Notes: generated by a model from the sequence alone, not told the origin. 37,913 bases of DNA from an uncultured Clostridia bacterium (GCA_947627495.1 CANQWH010000006.1:1-37913), one strand, 5' to 3'. Shown: positions 1-10,769, counted from the first letter of the stretch. A program made the numbers and translations.

Positions 1-278
1 TTATTTCTTTGCCAAAAATATTACTAATTATATACATATTCTATATAATTTTAAGTCTTCATATTGCTTGGTACTTTCTTATAATACTACTTTTTTATTT
101 ACTTGTCAACACTTTTTTTAAAAATATTTTAAATATTTTCATGGCGGTAATAGTTTCATATATTCAAGTTGAATAGTTGCAGTATTTTTGAATATATTAT
201 TAATAGTTTAATATATAATTTAAGAGCAAACTATAACTTGTTTTTATAATAATTTATCTAGAAAGGGAAATGATTTTT

Positions 279-515
279 ATGAACAATAAAGGTTTAGATT
301 TTAAACATAAAGAAGTTATTAATATCGTTGATGGAAAAAGACTAGGTTTTGTTCAAGATGTTACTGCAAATTTAGAGACTGGAATTATAACCTCTATTAT
401 TGTTCCTGGTAATAATAAACTTTTTAATGTTTTTGCATCTAATGACATAGTTATTCCATGGCAGGATATTAAATGTATTGGAGATGATGTAATTTTAGTT
501 GAGGTAAAGTCATAG
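279..515 (+). CDS. PRC-barrel protein, YlmC/YmxH sporulation family
   Basis: Short ORF (EVINIVDGKRLGFVQDVTANLETGIITSIIVPG...IPWQDIKCIGDDVILVEV) fits the YlmC/YmxH PRC-barrel pattern. The ORF track starts at 270; the ATG at 279 (MNNKG) follows GAAAGGGAAATG at better spacing. Confidence 0.8.
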   Translation: MNNKGLDFKHKEVINIVDGKRLGFVQDVTANLETGIITSIIVPGNNKLFNVFASNDIVIPWQDIKCIGDDVILVEVKS

Positions 516-613
516 TTTTTAATTGTATTTTAACTCGATTTATGCTATAATTTGAGTTGTGAAGTACATAATATGAAAAGTATTTAATTTGTACTAGAAA
601 GGAAGTAATATAT

Positions 614-1513
614 ATGTTTGAAGATATTAAAAAAAATAAAATTAAATCTGGAATAATTGTCAGTGGTTTTATTCTTATTATTACATTAATTATATATTAT
701 ATTTGTATGGCATTAGACCTTGGTGGACCAATTGCTATAATTTTTGCAATGGGATTTTCAATTGCAATGAGCTTTGCTTCTTATTATAATTGTGATAAAA
801 TTATCCTATCTGTTACTAAGGCAAGACCTGCCACATTAGAAGAAGATAGAAAAATAGTTCATATATTAGATGCACTTATGATATCTTCTGGACTTTCTCA
901 TCGACCTACTTTATATGTAGTAGAAGATGCTCAGCCTAATGCTTTTGCAACAGGTCGTAATCCTGAACATTCTATTATTTGTGTAACTACCGGTCTTTTA
1001 GATAAATTAGAATATTATGAATTAGAAGGGGTTATTGCACATGAGATGGGGCATATAAGAAATTATGATATTTTGCTTACTTCTATTGTTACTGTTATGG
1101 TTGGCTTCTTAGTTATGGTTTCTGATTTATTCTCTCGTTCTTTATTCTGGGGAGGTTCAAGAGACAATGATGATGATAATAAAGGAAATGCAATTTTAAT
1201 GATAATCGGTTTAATTCTCTTAATTGTTTCACCTATCTTAGGAGAAATTATGAGATTAGCACTTTCACGAAATAGAGAATACCTTGCAGATGCAACTGCT
1301 GCTGAAATTACTAGAAATCCTCAAGGTTTAATATCTGCTTTAAAGAAATTAGATAGTGATGATAATGAGTTAAAAACAGCTAATAATGCAACTGCGAATT
1401 TATTTATAGTAAGTCCTTTTAAGAGTAAAAAAAACGGAAGAAAAAAAGCAGGACTATTTGATACACATCCAAGCATTGATGATAGAATTGCGGCTCTTGA
1501 AAATATTAAATAA
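614..1513 (+). CDS. htpX: HtpX-like M48 zinc metalloprotease
   Basis: HEMGHIRNYD zinc motif, N-terminal TM helices, PNAFATGRNPEHSIICVTTGLL and C-terminal THPSIDDRIAALE are typical of HtpX. Confidence 0.93.
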   Translation: MFEDIKKNKIKSGIIVSGFILIITLIIYYICMALDLGGPIAIIFAMGFSIAMSFASYYNCDKIILSVTKARPATLEEDRKIVHILDALMISSGLSHRPTLYVVEDAQPNAFATGRNPEHSIICVTTGLLDKLEYYELEGVIAHEMGHIRNYDILLTSIVTVMVGFLVMVSDLFSRSLFWGGSRDNDDDNKGNAILMIIGLILLIVSPILGEIMRLALSRNREYLADATAAEITRNPQGLISALKKLDSDDNELKTANNATANLFIVSPFKSKKNGRKKAGLFDTHPSIDDRIAALENIK

Positions 1514-1526
1514 TTTAAGATAAACT

Positions 1527-1563
1527 GAAAACTCACTTACAAAAATACTGTAAGTGAGTTTTA
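1527..1563. terminator. Bidirectional intrinsic terminator between htpX and RNHCP gene
   Basis: Perfect stem AAACTCACTTAC / GTAAGTGAGTTT flanked by A and T runs, between convergent genes. Confidence 0.8.
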
Positions 1564-1600
1564 TTGTAAAAGGACAAGGTTTCCAGGTACCACCAATGTT

Positions 1601-1942
1601 TTATTCTCCATTATATGAATTATTTACACTTAAACTTATAATTAAATCTATGTTATCATCTTTAGCAGCTTTATTCTTCCTAATTGCTCCACATTTTTTA
1701 CATTTATATATTATTACATATCCTTTCTTTGGGCTTATCTCCACTCCTATTGGTTTTAATAAACCATGACATGTTTCTTGTCTGTCTCCTGGATTTACAT
1801 CTACATGTTTAGAATATAAACATGTATTGCAATGATTTCTACAAGAATATCCTAGTTTTGGTACTTTATGTCCACAATTTTCACAAATAAATTCTTCATC
1901 AATTTCTGTAAATAGACTATCCATTATTCTAACTCCATTCAC
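1601..1942 (-). CDS. RNHCP domain-containing protein
   Basis: CENCGHKVP...RNHCNTCLYSKHVDVNPGDRQETCHGLLKPIG...YKCKKCG matches the RNHCP family signature. Confidence 0.85.
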   Translation of the reverse strand: MNGVRIMDSLFTEIDEEFICENCGHKVPKLGYSCRNHCNTCLYSKHVDVNPGDRQETCHGLLKPIGVEISPKKGYVIIYKCKKCGAIRKNKAAKDDNIDLIISLSVNNSYNGE

Positions 1943-1956
1943 AATATTTTTATAAT

Positions 1957-3597
1957 CTATTCTTTAAATATACTACCACCAATGAATTCTCTTAAGAGTG
2001 ATTGTGATGGTACATCTTCATCTGGTATATCATTAAAATATGAAAGCATTGCATATAATCGTCTAGCCTCTGAATACAATGGTAATTTTTGATCTATTTC
2101 TTTTAATAATGGCATTACATATTTCTTTAAAACACTTAATTCATATACAAGTGATGAATTGAACATCACATCTGCTTCTTCTTGAAACTTAAATATATTA
2201 TTTACTTCGCCCCTATTTACAGATGGCCACATTTCTAATGTATGCTCTGCACCATATCCTCTAAATTTTTTATCCCTTACAATTCTTCTAATTAACCTTG
2301 TATCTGTTGTTGATATTCTATTATAGTAGTCTATATTTAAAACTGTTAATGCACTAATATATATTTTATATTTCTGTTCTTTTGGAATAAGATATGTAAG
2401 TTCATCATTTAAACAATGTATACCTTCCATTATTAAAACTTCATCCTTTGCAAGTTTCATTTTGTTTCCCTTATATTCTTTATGACCTGTATGGAAGTTA
2501 AATATTGGTGCATCTATTTCTTCTCCATTTAAAAGTTTTATTAAATTGCTGTTTAATAATTTTGTGTCTATAGCATTTATATTTTCGAAATCGTAATTTC
2601 CCTGCTCATCTAATGGAGTGTTTTCTCTTTCTACAAAATAGTTATCTACTGATATTGTTACTGGTTTTATTCCATTTAACCTTAGTTGAATTTCTAATCT
2701 TTTAGCAAATGTTGTTTTTCCTGAAGATGATGGTCCTGCAATTGAAACTAATTTTATATTCTTATTTTGAGTAATATTATCTGCAATTGCAGCAATCTTT
2801 TTCTCATGTAAAGCCTCATCTAATAATATATATTCTTTTATTTTGCCTTCTTCTACAATTTTATTAAGTTTATATAAAGTGTTTACATTCAAAACTTTAT
2901 GAACATCTTCATAATCTTCTAGTGTTGCAAATAATTTGGGAGTTTCCTTAAATTCAATTAATCTGTCTGGATTTTCACGATTTGGATATCTAATTAAAAA
3001 ACCATTTTTATATTTTTGAATTTTATAATTCGTAGCAAATCCTGTTGATATAGGTAATACACCATAAAAATAGTTATAATAATCCTCACAATAATATAAT
3101 GTTACAACTTCTTTTTCTTTTAAATCTATTTGCAATCTTCCTTTTAAAGTTTTCTCTCTTTCATAAAATTTCTCTGCTTCTTGTTTATCCATAATTCGTC
3201 TTTCTATGGGTAAATTCTGTTTTATAATTTCTTTTACTCTGTTATCTACATTTTGTATAACTTCATCAGTTATTTCTAAATTATCTACATTACAAAACAT
3301 AGAATTATATAATTGATAATTTACTGTTATTAGTGAACCTGGATATACTTCACTAAATGCCTTACTAATTATATAAACAAGACCTCTCTTATATATTCTT
3401 ATTCCATCTTTATCTTTTAGATTTATCAATTGTAATTTCCCATTTGCTTTTATTTTATAATTTAAACTTTTTACTTCATTATTAAATTTACATGCAATAG
3501 CATTATATTCTTCTCTTTCAATTTCACTCTTTAATAATTCTTTAACTGTTGTTCCCTCTTTTACATCTATTATAATATTATTATAATCAATTTGCAT
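1957..3597 (-). CDS. Nucleoside (uridine) kinase with N-terminal TGS/ThrRS-like region
   Basis: GPSSSGKTTFAKRL P-loop, SVDNYFVERENTPLDEQGNYDFE, and threonyl-tRNA-synthetase-like N-terminal half. Confidence 0.85.
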   Translation of the reverse strand: MQIDYNNIIIDVKEGTTVKELLKSEIEREEYNAIACKFNNEVKSLNYKIKANGKLQLINLKDKDGIRIYKRGLVYIISKAFSEVYPGSLITVNYQLYNSMFCNVDNLEITDEVIQNVDNRVKEIIKQNLPIERRIMDKQEAEKFYEREKTLKGRLQIDLKEKEVVTLYYCEDYYNYFYGVLPISTGFATNYKIQKYKNGFLIRYPNRENPDRLIEFKETPKLFATLEDYEDVHKVLNVNTLYKLNKIVEEGKIKEYILLDEALHEKKIAAIADNITQNKNIKLVSIAGPSSSGKTTFAKRLEIQLRLNGIKPVTISVDNYFVERENTPLDEQGNYDFENINAIDTKLLNSNLIKLLNGEEIDAPIFNFHTGHKEYKGNKMKLAKDEVLIMEGIHCLNDELTYLIPKEQKYKIYISALTVLNIDYYNRISTTDTRLIRRIVRDKKFRGYGAEHTLEMWPSVNRGEVNNIFKFQEEADVMFNSSLVYELSVLKKYVMPLLKEIDQKLPLYSEARRLYAMLSYFNDIPDEDVPSQSLLREFIGGSIFKE

Positions 3598-3647
3598 CTT
3601 TCATCACATCTTTCTTAGTCAAAAATTAATTTGAAAAATAACGTTTA

Positions 3648-4694
3648 TTATAATTCTTTTTCTTTATCTCCATCTTTGCTTACCATCTTTAATATTTCTT
3701 CATAATCACCATTATAGGTTCCATATATTATCCAATCTTCAACTACATTTATGACTTCAATTTCCTCATCATCTTTTTGTATTGTTGTTTTTTCAGTTCC
3801 ATTATATTTTATACTTTTTATTGAATAATCGCTATAATCAGGAGTTGTAGTATAATATATACAGTCTTCTTGCATACTAATGCTATATATATTATTATCT
3901 AATTTGCATATTTTTTCTTGTTTCGTTCCTTTTTTATTCATTTTATACAATGAATATTCATAATTATAGTCTTTATCTCTTTCAGAGACAATATAATATA
4001 TCTTTCCGCCTTTTACTAATAATTTTTCAAATGACTCATTATCTTCTTCTATTTTAGCTATTTTTTCTGTTTCTTCTCCATTTGTCTTCATTTTTGCTAT
4101 ATATTCTGAAGAATCTGTTGCATATATGTAATAAATCCAATTACCATCTACTTGATAATAGCTAATGTTTTTATCGGAAATCTTAGTTCTTTCTGTTCCA
4201 TTAGTTCTTACTCTATATAAATTACTATTTTTTGGATAGTATATCCATTTTTCTGTTACAGTAATATAATAATCATCTTCTATATCTCTTGCTAAAATTT
4301 CTTTATCCTTACCGTTTTTCTTCATTCTTACCAAATTATATTGATCATCATCTTCCTCTACACAATAAATGTAATTATCTATTATATTTAATTGGAAAAA
4401 ATTTCCGTCTGCAACCTTTTCTATTTTTTTACCACTATTTTTAACTCTGCATATTCCAACAGGCTCACTATCATCTATTTCTATATAATATATCCAGTTA
4501 CCATCTTGAACTGCTATACCATATGAATCACTATTGCCTATTGTATTTCCCATTTTATCTCCTTTTAAAGATGAAGCAATTACCAAAATTGCAATTACTA
4601 TAATTAATGCTGCAATTATTTTTTTACATAATGATTTGTTTGAATTAAAAAATTGTTTAATAAAATTAATACATTTTAAAAATTTTTCTTTCAT
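3648..4694 (-). CDS. DUF5050-like membrane-anchored beta-propeller-type protein
   Basis: N-terminal TM followed by repeated DGNWIYYI...RVKxNGxxxEKI units. Confidence 0.7.
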   Translation of the reverse strand: MKEKFLKCINFIKQFFNSNKSLCKKIIAALIIVIAILVIASSLKGDKMGNTIGNSDSYGIAVQDGNWIYYIEIDDSEPVGICRVKNSGKKIEKVADGNFFQLNIIDNYIYCVEEDDDQYNLVRMKKNGKDKEILARDIEDDYYITVTEKWIYYPKNSNLYRVRTNGTERTKISDKNISYYQVDGNWIYYIYATDSSEYIAKMKTNGEETEKIAKIEEDNESFEKLLVKGGKIYYIVSERDKDYNYEYSLYKMNKKGTKQEKICKLDNNIYSISMQEDCIYYTTTPDYSDYSIKSIKYNGTEKTTIQKDDEEIEVINVVEDWIIYGTYNGDYEEILKMVSKDGDKEKEL

Positions 4695-4730
4695 TTATTT
4701 CCCTCCATAAAATATTTCAATATTATTACT

Positions 4731-5345
4731 TTATTTAGCAGTATTATCTAGCATGTTTAACACTAGAACATATAATACAGATATTACACAACCAATAAAT
4801 ATAAATATAACTATATCTTTTATATGATTTATATTATATGGTCTACTACTTGGATTTGCTGTTTCAAAAATTTGTGTACTATCTAAATTATAAAATTCAA
4901 CAATTTTTTCGCAAAAGACTTTTGCTGTTTCATTTGCAATATCAGCCGCATATTTTGGATTTTTATTTTTTACTGTAATATCTATCAAGTCTGAGTCCTT
5001 AACAGCTTGTACTGATATTTTACCTTTTATGCCACTAACATTTATATTAGTATTGTTAAGATTTTTTACTACTTCATCTAATATAAAATCTCTTTTTATT
5101 AATTCTTCACATGTTGCCACTAATCTTGCGTTTGATACTTCATTTGATTGTATAACATTTCCATCTGCAGTACCTGTTATAACACTTTGAATTAATATAA
5201 TTGAAGCAGTTGATTTGTATTCAGGTTTTACTACTAAATACGAATATAATGCTCCTATTACTGTAAAAGCTAAAATTATTAATAATATATGTATTTTTTT
5301 ATCCCAAAATTTTGCTAATAGTTCTCTTAAGTCTAATTCTTCCAT
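4731..5345 (-). CDS. Wzz/YveK-type chain-length determinant protein
   Basis: DLRELLAKFWDKKIHILLIILAFTVIGALYSYLVVKPEYKSTASIIL and C-terminal TM; Wzz domain organisation. Confidence 0.8.
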   Translation of the reverse strand: MEELDLRELLAKFWDKKIHILLIILAFTVIGALYSYLVVKPEYKSTASIILIQSVITGTADGNVIQSNEVSNARLVATCEELIKRDFILDEVVKNLNNTNINVSGIKGKISVQAVKDSDLIDITVKNKNPKYAADIANETAKVFCEKIVEFYNLDSTQIFETANPSSRPYNINHIKDIVIFIFIGCVISVLYVLVLNMLDNTAK

Positions 5346-5525
5346 TATTTTTTACATTCCCCCTAACATAAAAACAGTCTAAACTAATACATTTAGAAAA
5401 AATTACCATTTTATAAGAAATTTTAATTTTTTCTAAAAAACAATACTAAATATTGTTTTTTTCTTCTTTTTTTCGCACTTTAAATATATTATACCTTTTT
5501 ATTTTGCTTTTTGCAACAAAAAATT

Positions 5526-5972
5526 CTATCTTTCTAAAATATCTGTATAATATATTTCACCTTCATATATTGTTCCTTTTAAATAGTAAACTTTATGAGA
5601 CTTTTCATTAATTATATATATATCTTTATTGCTTAAATTTCCATATCCATAATTTAATGTAAGATTAGATAGTTTATTTTTATCAATTACATAATATACA
5701 TCATCATCTCGTGCATTCTTTTGTTCTCCTATTATTGCTTGTACATTTTCCACGGTGTCACCTACTGGTATATCTCCATTTTTATTATAATATGTCATTA
5801 TTTTACTTTCTAATAATTCTATATCTGCACACATATAATTATAATCTCTTATATCTGAACCTATATCTATATTAGTTATTACAATTCCAGATAATATTGC
5901 CATAATTACCAAAAGTGAGATAACTGATATAAGTGTTACACCTCTTGCATTCTTTATAATTTTCTTCATCAT
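5526..5972 (-). CDS. Type IV pilin-like / pseudopilin-like protein
   Basis: KKIIKNARGVTLISVISLLVIMAILSGIVI prepilin-like N terminus (G^VTLI) followed by a soluble domain. Confidence 0.55.
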   Translation of the reverse strand: MMKKIIKNARGVTLISVISLLVIMAILSGIVITNIDIGSDIRDYNYMCADIELLESKIMTYYNKNGDIPVGDTVENVQAIIGEQKNARDDDVYYVIDKNKLSNLTLNYGYGNLSNKDIYIINEKSHKVYYLKGTIYEGEIYYTDILER

Positions 5973-6043
5973 TTGTATTCCTCCTCAACTATCTATTACT
6001 TTTATTTTTACACTTAATTTGTAAAATGTCAAGTATTTTTCAT

Positions 6044-6658
6044 CTATTTGTTTATTATTGTATATATTCGTTTTTTTAGAATATATTTATTATTTTCTTT
6101 AATTACAATTATCCATAAATATGCTACTATAAGTACTAAACCTATGTTATGATAAATTAGTATTAATACACTTGATAAAACTGTTATTAGTATCATTAAA
6201 ATATTTGATATTTTGTTTATTATCTTCTCTGCTATTTCCCCTGTACTTTTCATCTTTATTAATGCCTTTAATATTCTTCCACCATCTAATGGGTATATTG
6301 GTAAAAGATTAAATATGGCTAAAATTATATTACAATTTATTATTATATCTTTCACATTTACATCTATGGAGCTAAAAAATAATGCAATTAGTATATTAAT
6401 TAATGGACCTGCCATTGCTATAATTATTTTATTTTTTTCTGTGTTCTCAAAGCTTTCAAATATTATGCCTATTCCAAATGGTTGAATTTCTAATGTTTTA
6501 GGCTTAAGTTTTAATAAAATTCCTGTAAGCATATGTGCTAATTCATGAATTAGTGCAAATAACATTAACCAAGCGTAAATCTCTATTTGCTTCGCAATAA
6601 CAAGAATGATTATTATTGCAAATATTTGAATATTTATTTTTATTCTCAATTTTCTCAA
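6044..6658 (-). CDS. M50 intramembrane metalloprotease, SpoIVFB-like
   Basis: HELAHMLTG zinc motif, NLLPIYPLDGGRIL C-terminal motif, multiple TM segments; directly downstream of an M23 membrane protein. Confidence 0.85.
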   Translation of the reverse strand: MRKLRIKINIQIFAIIIILVIAKQIEIYAWLMLFALIHELAHMLTGILLKLKPKTLEIQPFGIGIIFESFENTEKNKIIIAMAGPLINILIALFFSSIDVNVKDIIINCNIILAIFNLLPIYPLDGGRILKALIKMKSTGEIAEKIINKISNILMILITVLSSVLILIYHNIGLVLIVAYLWIIVIKENNKYILKKRIYTIINK

Positions 6659-6661
6659 CCC

Positions 6662-7615
6662 CTAAAATTGTAATATTAAGTCTGGATCTACGTATTGATT
6701 ATTTCTTCTTATTTCAAAATGTAAATGAGGTCCTGTTACATTTCCAGTTGCTCCTACTTCTGCAATTTGTTGACCTTGAGTTATTGTATCGCCTTGATTT
6801 ACATATATCTTACTGCAATGTGCATATAGTGTGCTTACTTCACCATTTGTTATTTTTACATGATTTCCATAATCGCCTTGTGAAGATACCAATTCAACTG
6901 TTCCTTCCATTGCAGCTGTTATTACTGTACCTGTAACTCTTGCTATATCAATGCCTGTATGATACTTTGGTACTGTGGCTACACTTGGATTTCTTAATCC
7001 AAACCTTGATGTTATTTCCCCTTCTAAAGGCTTCACAATAGAGTAATTAGCTTTTATGTATTCTGCATCTATTTGCATCTGGTTTACACTACTACTTTCC
7101 TCTGTTATATTTTCTTCTACTGATGTTTCGTTTGTTTGTGTATTTTCTGTAGCAGAAAGCGTTTCTTGTATTAATCCTGTATCTTGAACTTGTTCTATAT
7201 TTTCTGCATTTTCTTGTACTTCCTGATTTTCATTGCTATTTATATCTGCTTCATTTTCCTTATTTTCTTCGTTTAAAATATTATTAGTATTTTTTCCCTT
7301 TGTTTCAGTTTTACTATTTATATATGCATTTATGTTTTTATATAATTCTTGAATGTTTATATCATATTCTAATACATCAGATATTTTATACATTATATCT
7401 TGAGATAATAAGTCAGGACTACTTTTTAATGCATAAAATGAAATATATAAAATTACACATATTATAAATTGCGTTATTAACTTTCTTGTTAATCTATTAT
7501 TATTCCCATCTTCAACATTTACAGTTGCACTTGTTCTATTTTGTGCTTGTATTTTTCTTGCATATATCTCTTCAGCTCTTCTAATTCTTTCATCTTGACT
7601 TAGAACTCTTTCCAT
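6662..7615 (-). CDS. Membrane-anchored M23/LytM peptidase-like protein, positional SpoIVFA candidate
   Basis: C-terminal FGLRNPSVATVPKYHTGIDIA...GPHLHFEIRRNNQYVDPDLIL LytM domain, single N-terminal TM. ATG at 7615 is preferred over the track's GTG at 7624, because AGAGGTG would be its SD. Confidence 0.85.
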   Translation of the reverse strand: MERVLSQDERIRRAEEIYARKIQAQNRTSATVNVEDGNNNRLTRKLITQFIICVILYISFYALKSSPDLLSQDIMYKISDVLEYDINIQELYKNINAYINSKTETKGKNTNNILNEENKENEADINSNENQEVQENAENIEQVQDTGLIQETLSATENTQTNETSVEENITEESSSVNQMQIDAEYIKANYSIVKPLEGEITSRFGLRNPSVATVPKYHTGIDIARVTGTVITAAMEGTVELVSSQGDYGNHVKITNGEVSTLYAHCSKIYVNQGDTITQGQQIAEVGATGNVTGPHLHFEIRRNNQYVDPDLILQF

Positions 7616-7618
7616 AAA

Positions 7619-7676
7619 AAACACCTCTTATTTCGTAAATACATTTTTTAAAATATATTCTTGAAATAAGAGGTTT
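7619..7676 (-). terminator. Terminator-like hairpin overlapping SD/start of the M23 gene
   Basis: Minus strand CCTCTTATTTC ... GAAATAAGAGG then TGTTTTTTATG. Confidence 0.6.
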
Positions 7677-7723
7677 AGAACTACTGTATAGCTATTGCAA
7701 ACATATCAAATAGTTCATTTTAT

Positions 7724-8062
7724 TTAAATTATTTGTAAGATTATATTTATTACCAAAATAACACCTAAAATTACATTTATTTTTTTCATTCTTTTATATT
7801 TGTTTTCTATTTGTTTCATAGAATGACTTTTTATTTGTTTTTCATCTTCTACTTTTGATAAATAGTTGCTTATTATCATTTCCGCTTCTTTTACTATATA
7901 ATCTTTTGAATTTTGTTTTTCTGCTTTACTATTGCCCTGCTTATCTATATGCTCTAGTGACTTTATCTTCTTATTACTTTTTAGGATTACAAACGCCTCA
8001 TCTACTAAATTAGATGGTAAGTCCTTAAGTACTATAATATTTTTCACTTGATTTAGATTCAT
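7724..8062 (-). CDS. Hypothetical protein with C-terminal TM anchor
   Basis: ORF with GGAGG SD; Lys-rich middle and hydrophobic C terminus. Confidence 0.6.
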   Translation of the reverse strand: MNLNQVKNIIVLKDLPSNLVDEAFVILKSNKKIKSLEHIDKQGNSKAEKQNSKDYIVKEAEMIISNYLSKVEDEKQIKSHSMKQIENKYKRMKKINVILGVILVINIILQII

Positions 8063-8122
8063 ATGTGCCTCCTAAAATTAATTTAATATAATTTTTTCCA
8101 TTTTTTCTAGTTTTATACAAGC

Positions 8123-8365
8123 TTATTTAGGAGGTGCTATTATTATTTTTATTTCATTTGTTTTGCTATATTTCTTTATTATACTTTCTGAAAATCCAGC
8201 AACCTCATTTGTCATAATTATTGTTCTATAATCGTTATTTATTAACTCCTTTATTTTCTCATCTGTCTTTTCCAAATCATCTATTTTGTGTACCTCCGCT
8301 CCAAAGTTTTCCAATATTCTAAAACTCCTTGTATCATTAGAACCTTTAAGTAAAGTTATCTTCAT
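8123..8365 (-). CDS. Small hypothetical alpha/beta protein
   Basis: ORF with AGGTGA SD and ATG at 8365; no family confidently recognised. Confidence 0.6.
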   Translation of the reverse strand: MKITLLKGSNDTRSFRILENFGAEVHKIDDLEKTDEKIKELINNDYRTIIMTNEVAGFSESIIKKYSKTNEIKIIIAPPK

Positions 8366-8438
8366 AAAAAAATCACCTATATTTATTTTGATAATAATAT
8401 AGGTAATTTATTCTAAATTATAAAAATTTATTTTACTT

Positions 8439-10622
8439 TTAAATTTTAACAAGTTTTGCAACTAAAATCGTCATATCATCCTTAGAAATTCCATATCCAT
8501 TATCTATTGATTCTTGTAAAATAATATCTGCAATTTTTTGTACATCTTCTGTCTTCATATTTTCTAATAATTCTTTTAACCATAATTCTTTATTTTTATA
8601 TTGTGTATTTGATTCTAATATTCCATCACTACACATTATAATTATATCATTTTCCTTTAAGTCTTTATCATATACAACTAAGTCTATTTTATCCAGTACC
8701 CCTGCTGGAAATGATACTGCTTTTACTATTTCAACATTATTGTTTGATTTTATAAAAGTAGGACATGCTCCATTCTTCACAAATTCTATATTTCCATTAC
8801 TTAAATCTATTATAGAAATATCTATTGTAGCATATGTCTCATCATTTGAATTTAAATTTACTGCTGAATTTATTAAACCTATTGAAATATCTTTATCAAA
8901 CCCACTTGTTAAAAGTCTTTTAAGCATCTGTATAACTATTGTACTACTTTTTTTGGCTTTTTCTCCAGACCCCATTCCATCACTTATTGCCATCATGTAT
9001 TTTCCATCATTTAATTTTGTTCTTATATTGCTGTCGCCAGAAACCTCACTATTTTTTTTAGTAGCTTGTGCTGTTCCCATAACTAATTTATATTTTTGTT
9101 CCATTTTCTCTTCTTTTTCTTGTGATTTTATATCATCTGCTAATGATGAAATAACCTTTGAAACTCCACCTAGCTGATTTGCTAAAACTTTTTTATTATT
9201 TGCTTCTTTATGTTTCCAAATTGTATTTAATTTATTTATTCTATATGTGCTATTCAAAACTTTTACTATTTGTTCTAATGCTTCTTCGGCACTATCTTTT
9301 ACTAGTTTATAATTGTTTACTGTTTCTAATATGTTAACTAATTCATCACTATTTATTTCTTCTTTTTCCTCTAAAATATTATATACATTACCTAGTATTT
9401 CATCATCATTTAATAAAATATCATCATATAATAGGTTGTCCTCTATATCTTCTAAATTATTTAAAACTTCTTCTTTAAAACTTTTTTTACTCTCATCTTC
9501 AATTTTTTCATCTAATGTATCTTTAGCTGAATCATTATAACTTCTCGCCATTTGAAGTATTGTTTCTGAAACACTATTTAATTTATTAGCAGTCTTTTTC
9601 TTTTCTTCTATTACTCCAGCTGTTGTTGGAAGACATTTAGTCTGATTTATAATTTCAGTTATATCTATATGAACCTCTTTTGGAATTACAAGTAATCCTA
9701 AAGATGCAATTAATATTTCTCTAATTGTTATTATTGGTACAGTATTGCCATTTGCAACATATGTTAAAATAGCATTTCCTGCACAGAAACCTATTATTAC
9801 TCCTATTTTACCTAGCTTGTTTAATATTCCAGCAATCATTCCTGAAATTGCATAAGATGCAACTAATACAGGGCTAGTAGAATTTATTATACCAAGCACC
9901 ATTCCTATTGTAATGCCAGCAGTTCCACCAACTAACATTCCATTTTTCCAACCTAAGAATAATACAATCATTATACTGAATATGTTTGTTAAGGATAAAC
10001 CAAATACATGCAATTTACTAAATGCACATAAAGCAATTGAAACTATTAAACTGGCTCCCATTACTTCTTCTATTGAAAACGCTTTTTTTATCCCAAATTG
10101 TCTTATTACAATTATTGAATTTGAAAAAATTTTATAGAAAATATATGTAATTATTCCTAGCATTATACTTGATATTAAATCATACACTAAAAAAATTGTA
10201 AAAAACATTTTACTGGCTTGTACCAAAAATGCTGAAATTGCAATATAAATTCCCAATTTTTGCTGTTCATTTTTATTTGGTTCTTGTATTCTTGGTCTGA
10301 ATGTTAAAACCATTGCTATGAATAAAAGAGAACTTATTAGAAATGAAAGTAATCCATTTAATCCAAATCCTATAAAAGTTCCTATTGTCACTGCAATATA
10401 TAAAATTCCTACTGGGACCCTATTACTACAAACCGCTGCAAATATAGCTAGTCCAAATGGTGCTATTTCTTTATTAAAGCCAACCATTGAAACTAAAAAC
10501 GATATGGCATATAAAACTATATCGTTTATCGAAAACAGATTTTTTATTTGTATTTTCCTTTTTTCTTTATTTTCTTGTTTTTCTACACTATCCTCAATAA
10601 CATTTTGAAACATTTTTTTCAT
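8439..10622 (-). CDS. spoIIE: Stage II sporulation protein E (PP2C phosphatase)
   Basis: Multi-TM N terminus and C-terminal PP2C domain (ISDGMGSGEKAKKSS, IIMCSDGILES, ISKDDMTILVAKL). Confidence 0.93.
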   Translation of the reverse strand: MKKMFQNVIEDSVEKQENKEKRKIQIKNLFSINDIVLYAISFLVSMVGFNKEIAPFGLAIFAAVCSNRVPVGILYIAVTIGTFIGFGLNGLLSFLISSLLFIAMVLTFRPRIQEPNKNEQQKLGIYIAISAFLVQASKMFFTIFLVYDLISSIMLGIITYIFYKIFSNSIIVIRQFGIKKAFSIEEVMGASLIVSIALCAFSKLHVFGLSLTNIFSIMIVLFLGWKNGMLVGGTAGITIGMVLGIINSTSPVLVASYAISGMIAGILNKLGKIGVIIGFCAGNAILTYVANGNTVPIITIREILIASLGLLVIPKEVHIDITEIINQTKCLPTTAGVIEEKKKTANKLNSVSETILQMARSYNDSAKDTLDEKIEDESKKSFKEEVLNNLEDIEDNLLYDDILLNDDEILGNVYNILEEKEEINSDELVNILETVNNYKLVKDSAEEALEQIVKVLNSTYRINKLNTIWKHKEANNKKVLANQLGGVSKVISSLADDIKSQEKEEKMEQKYKLVMGTAQATKKNSEVSGDSNIRTKLNDGKYMMAISDGMGSGEKAKKSSTIVIQMLKRLLTSGFDKDISIGLINSAVNLNSNDETYATIDISIIDLSNGNIEFVKNGACPTFIKSNNNVEIVKAVSFPAGVLDKIDLVVYDKDLKENDIIIMCSDGILESNTQYKNKELWLKELLENMKTEDVQKIADIILQESIDNGYGISKDDMTILVAKLVKI

Positions 10623-10721
10623 CCTCTCTTATATGTGTTGCTATTATTTATTATAGTACTTCTTTTATAATTTTTTTGTCAAATTTAGTATGTTATTAAA
10701 AAAAGTTTTTTACAATATTCA

Positions 10722-10760
10722 ACAAAATGGGTGGTAAAATTTATCCCACCCATTTTTATT
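10722..10760 (-). terminator. Intrinsic terminator downstream of the DHH/GdpP-like gene
   Basis: AAAATGGGTGG / CCACCCATTTTT stem. Confidence 0.7.
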
Positions 10761-10769
10761 TTTCCTTTG

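Noticed and set aside
1321-1536. Minus-strand ORF overlapping the htpX 3' end
   Set aside because: Antisense to strongly supported htpX coding sequence and includes its terminator.
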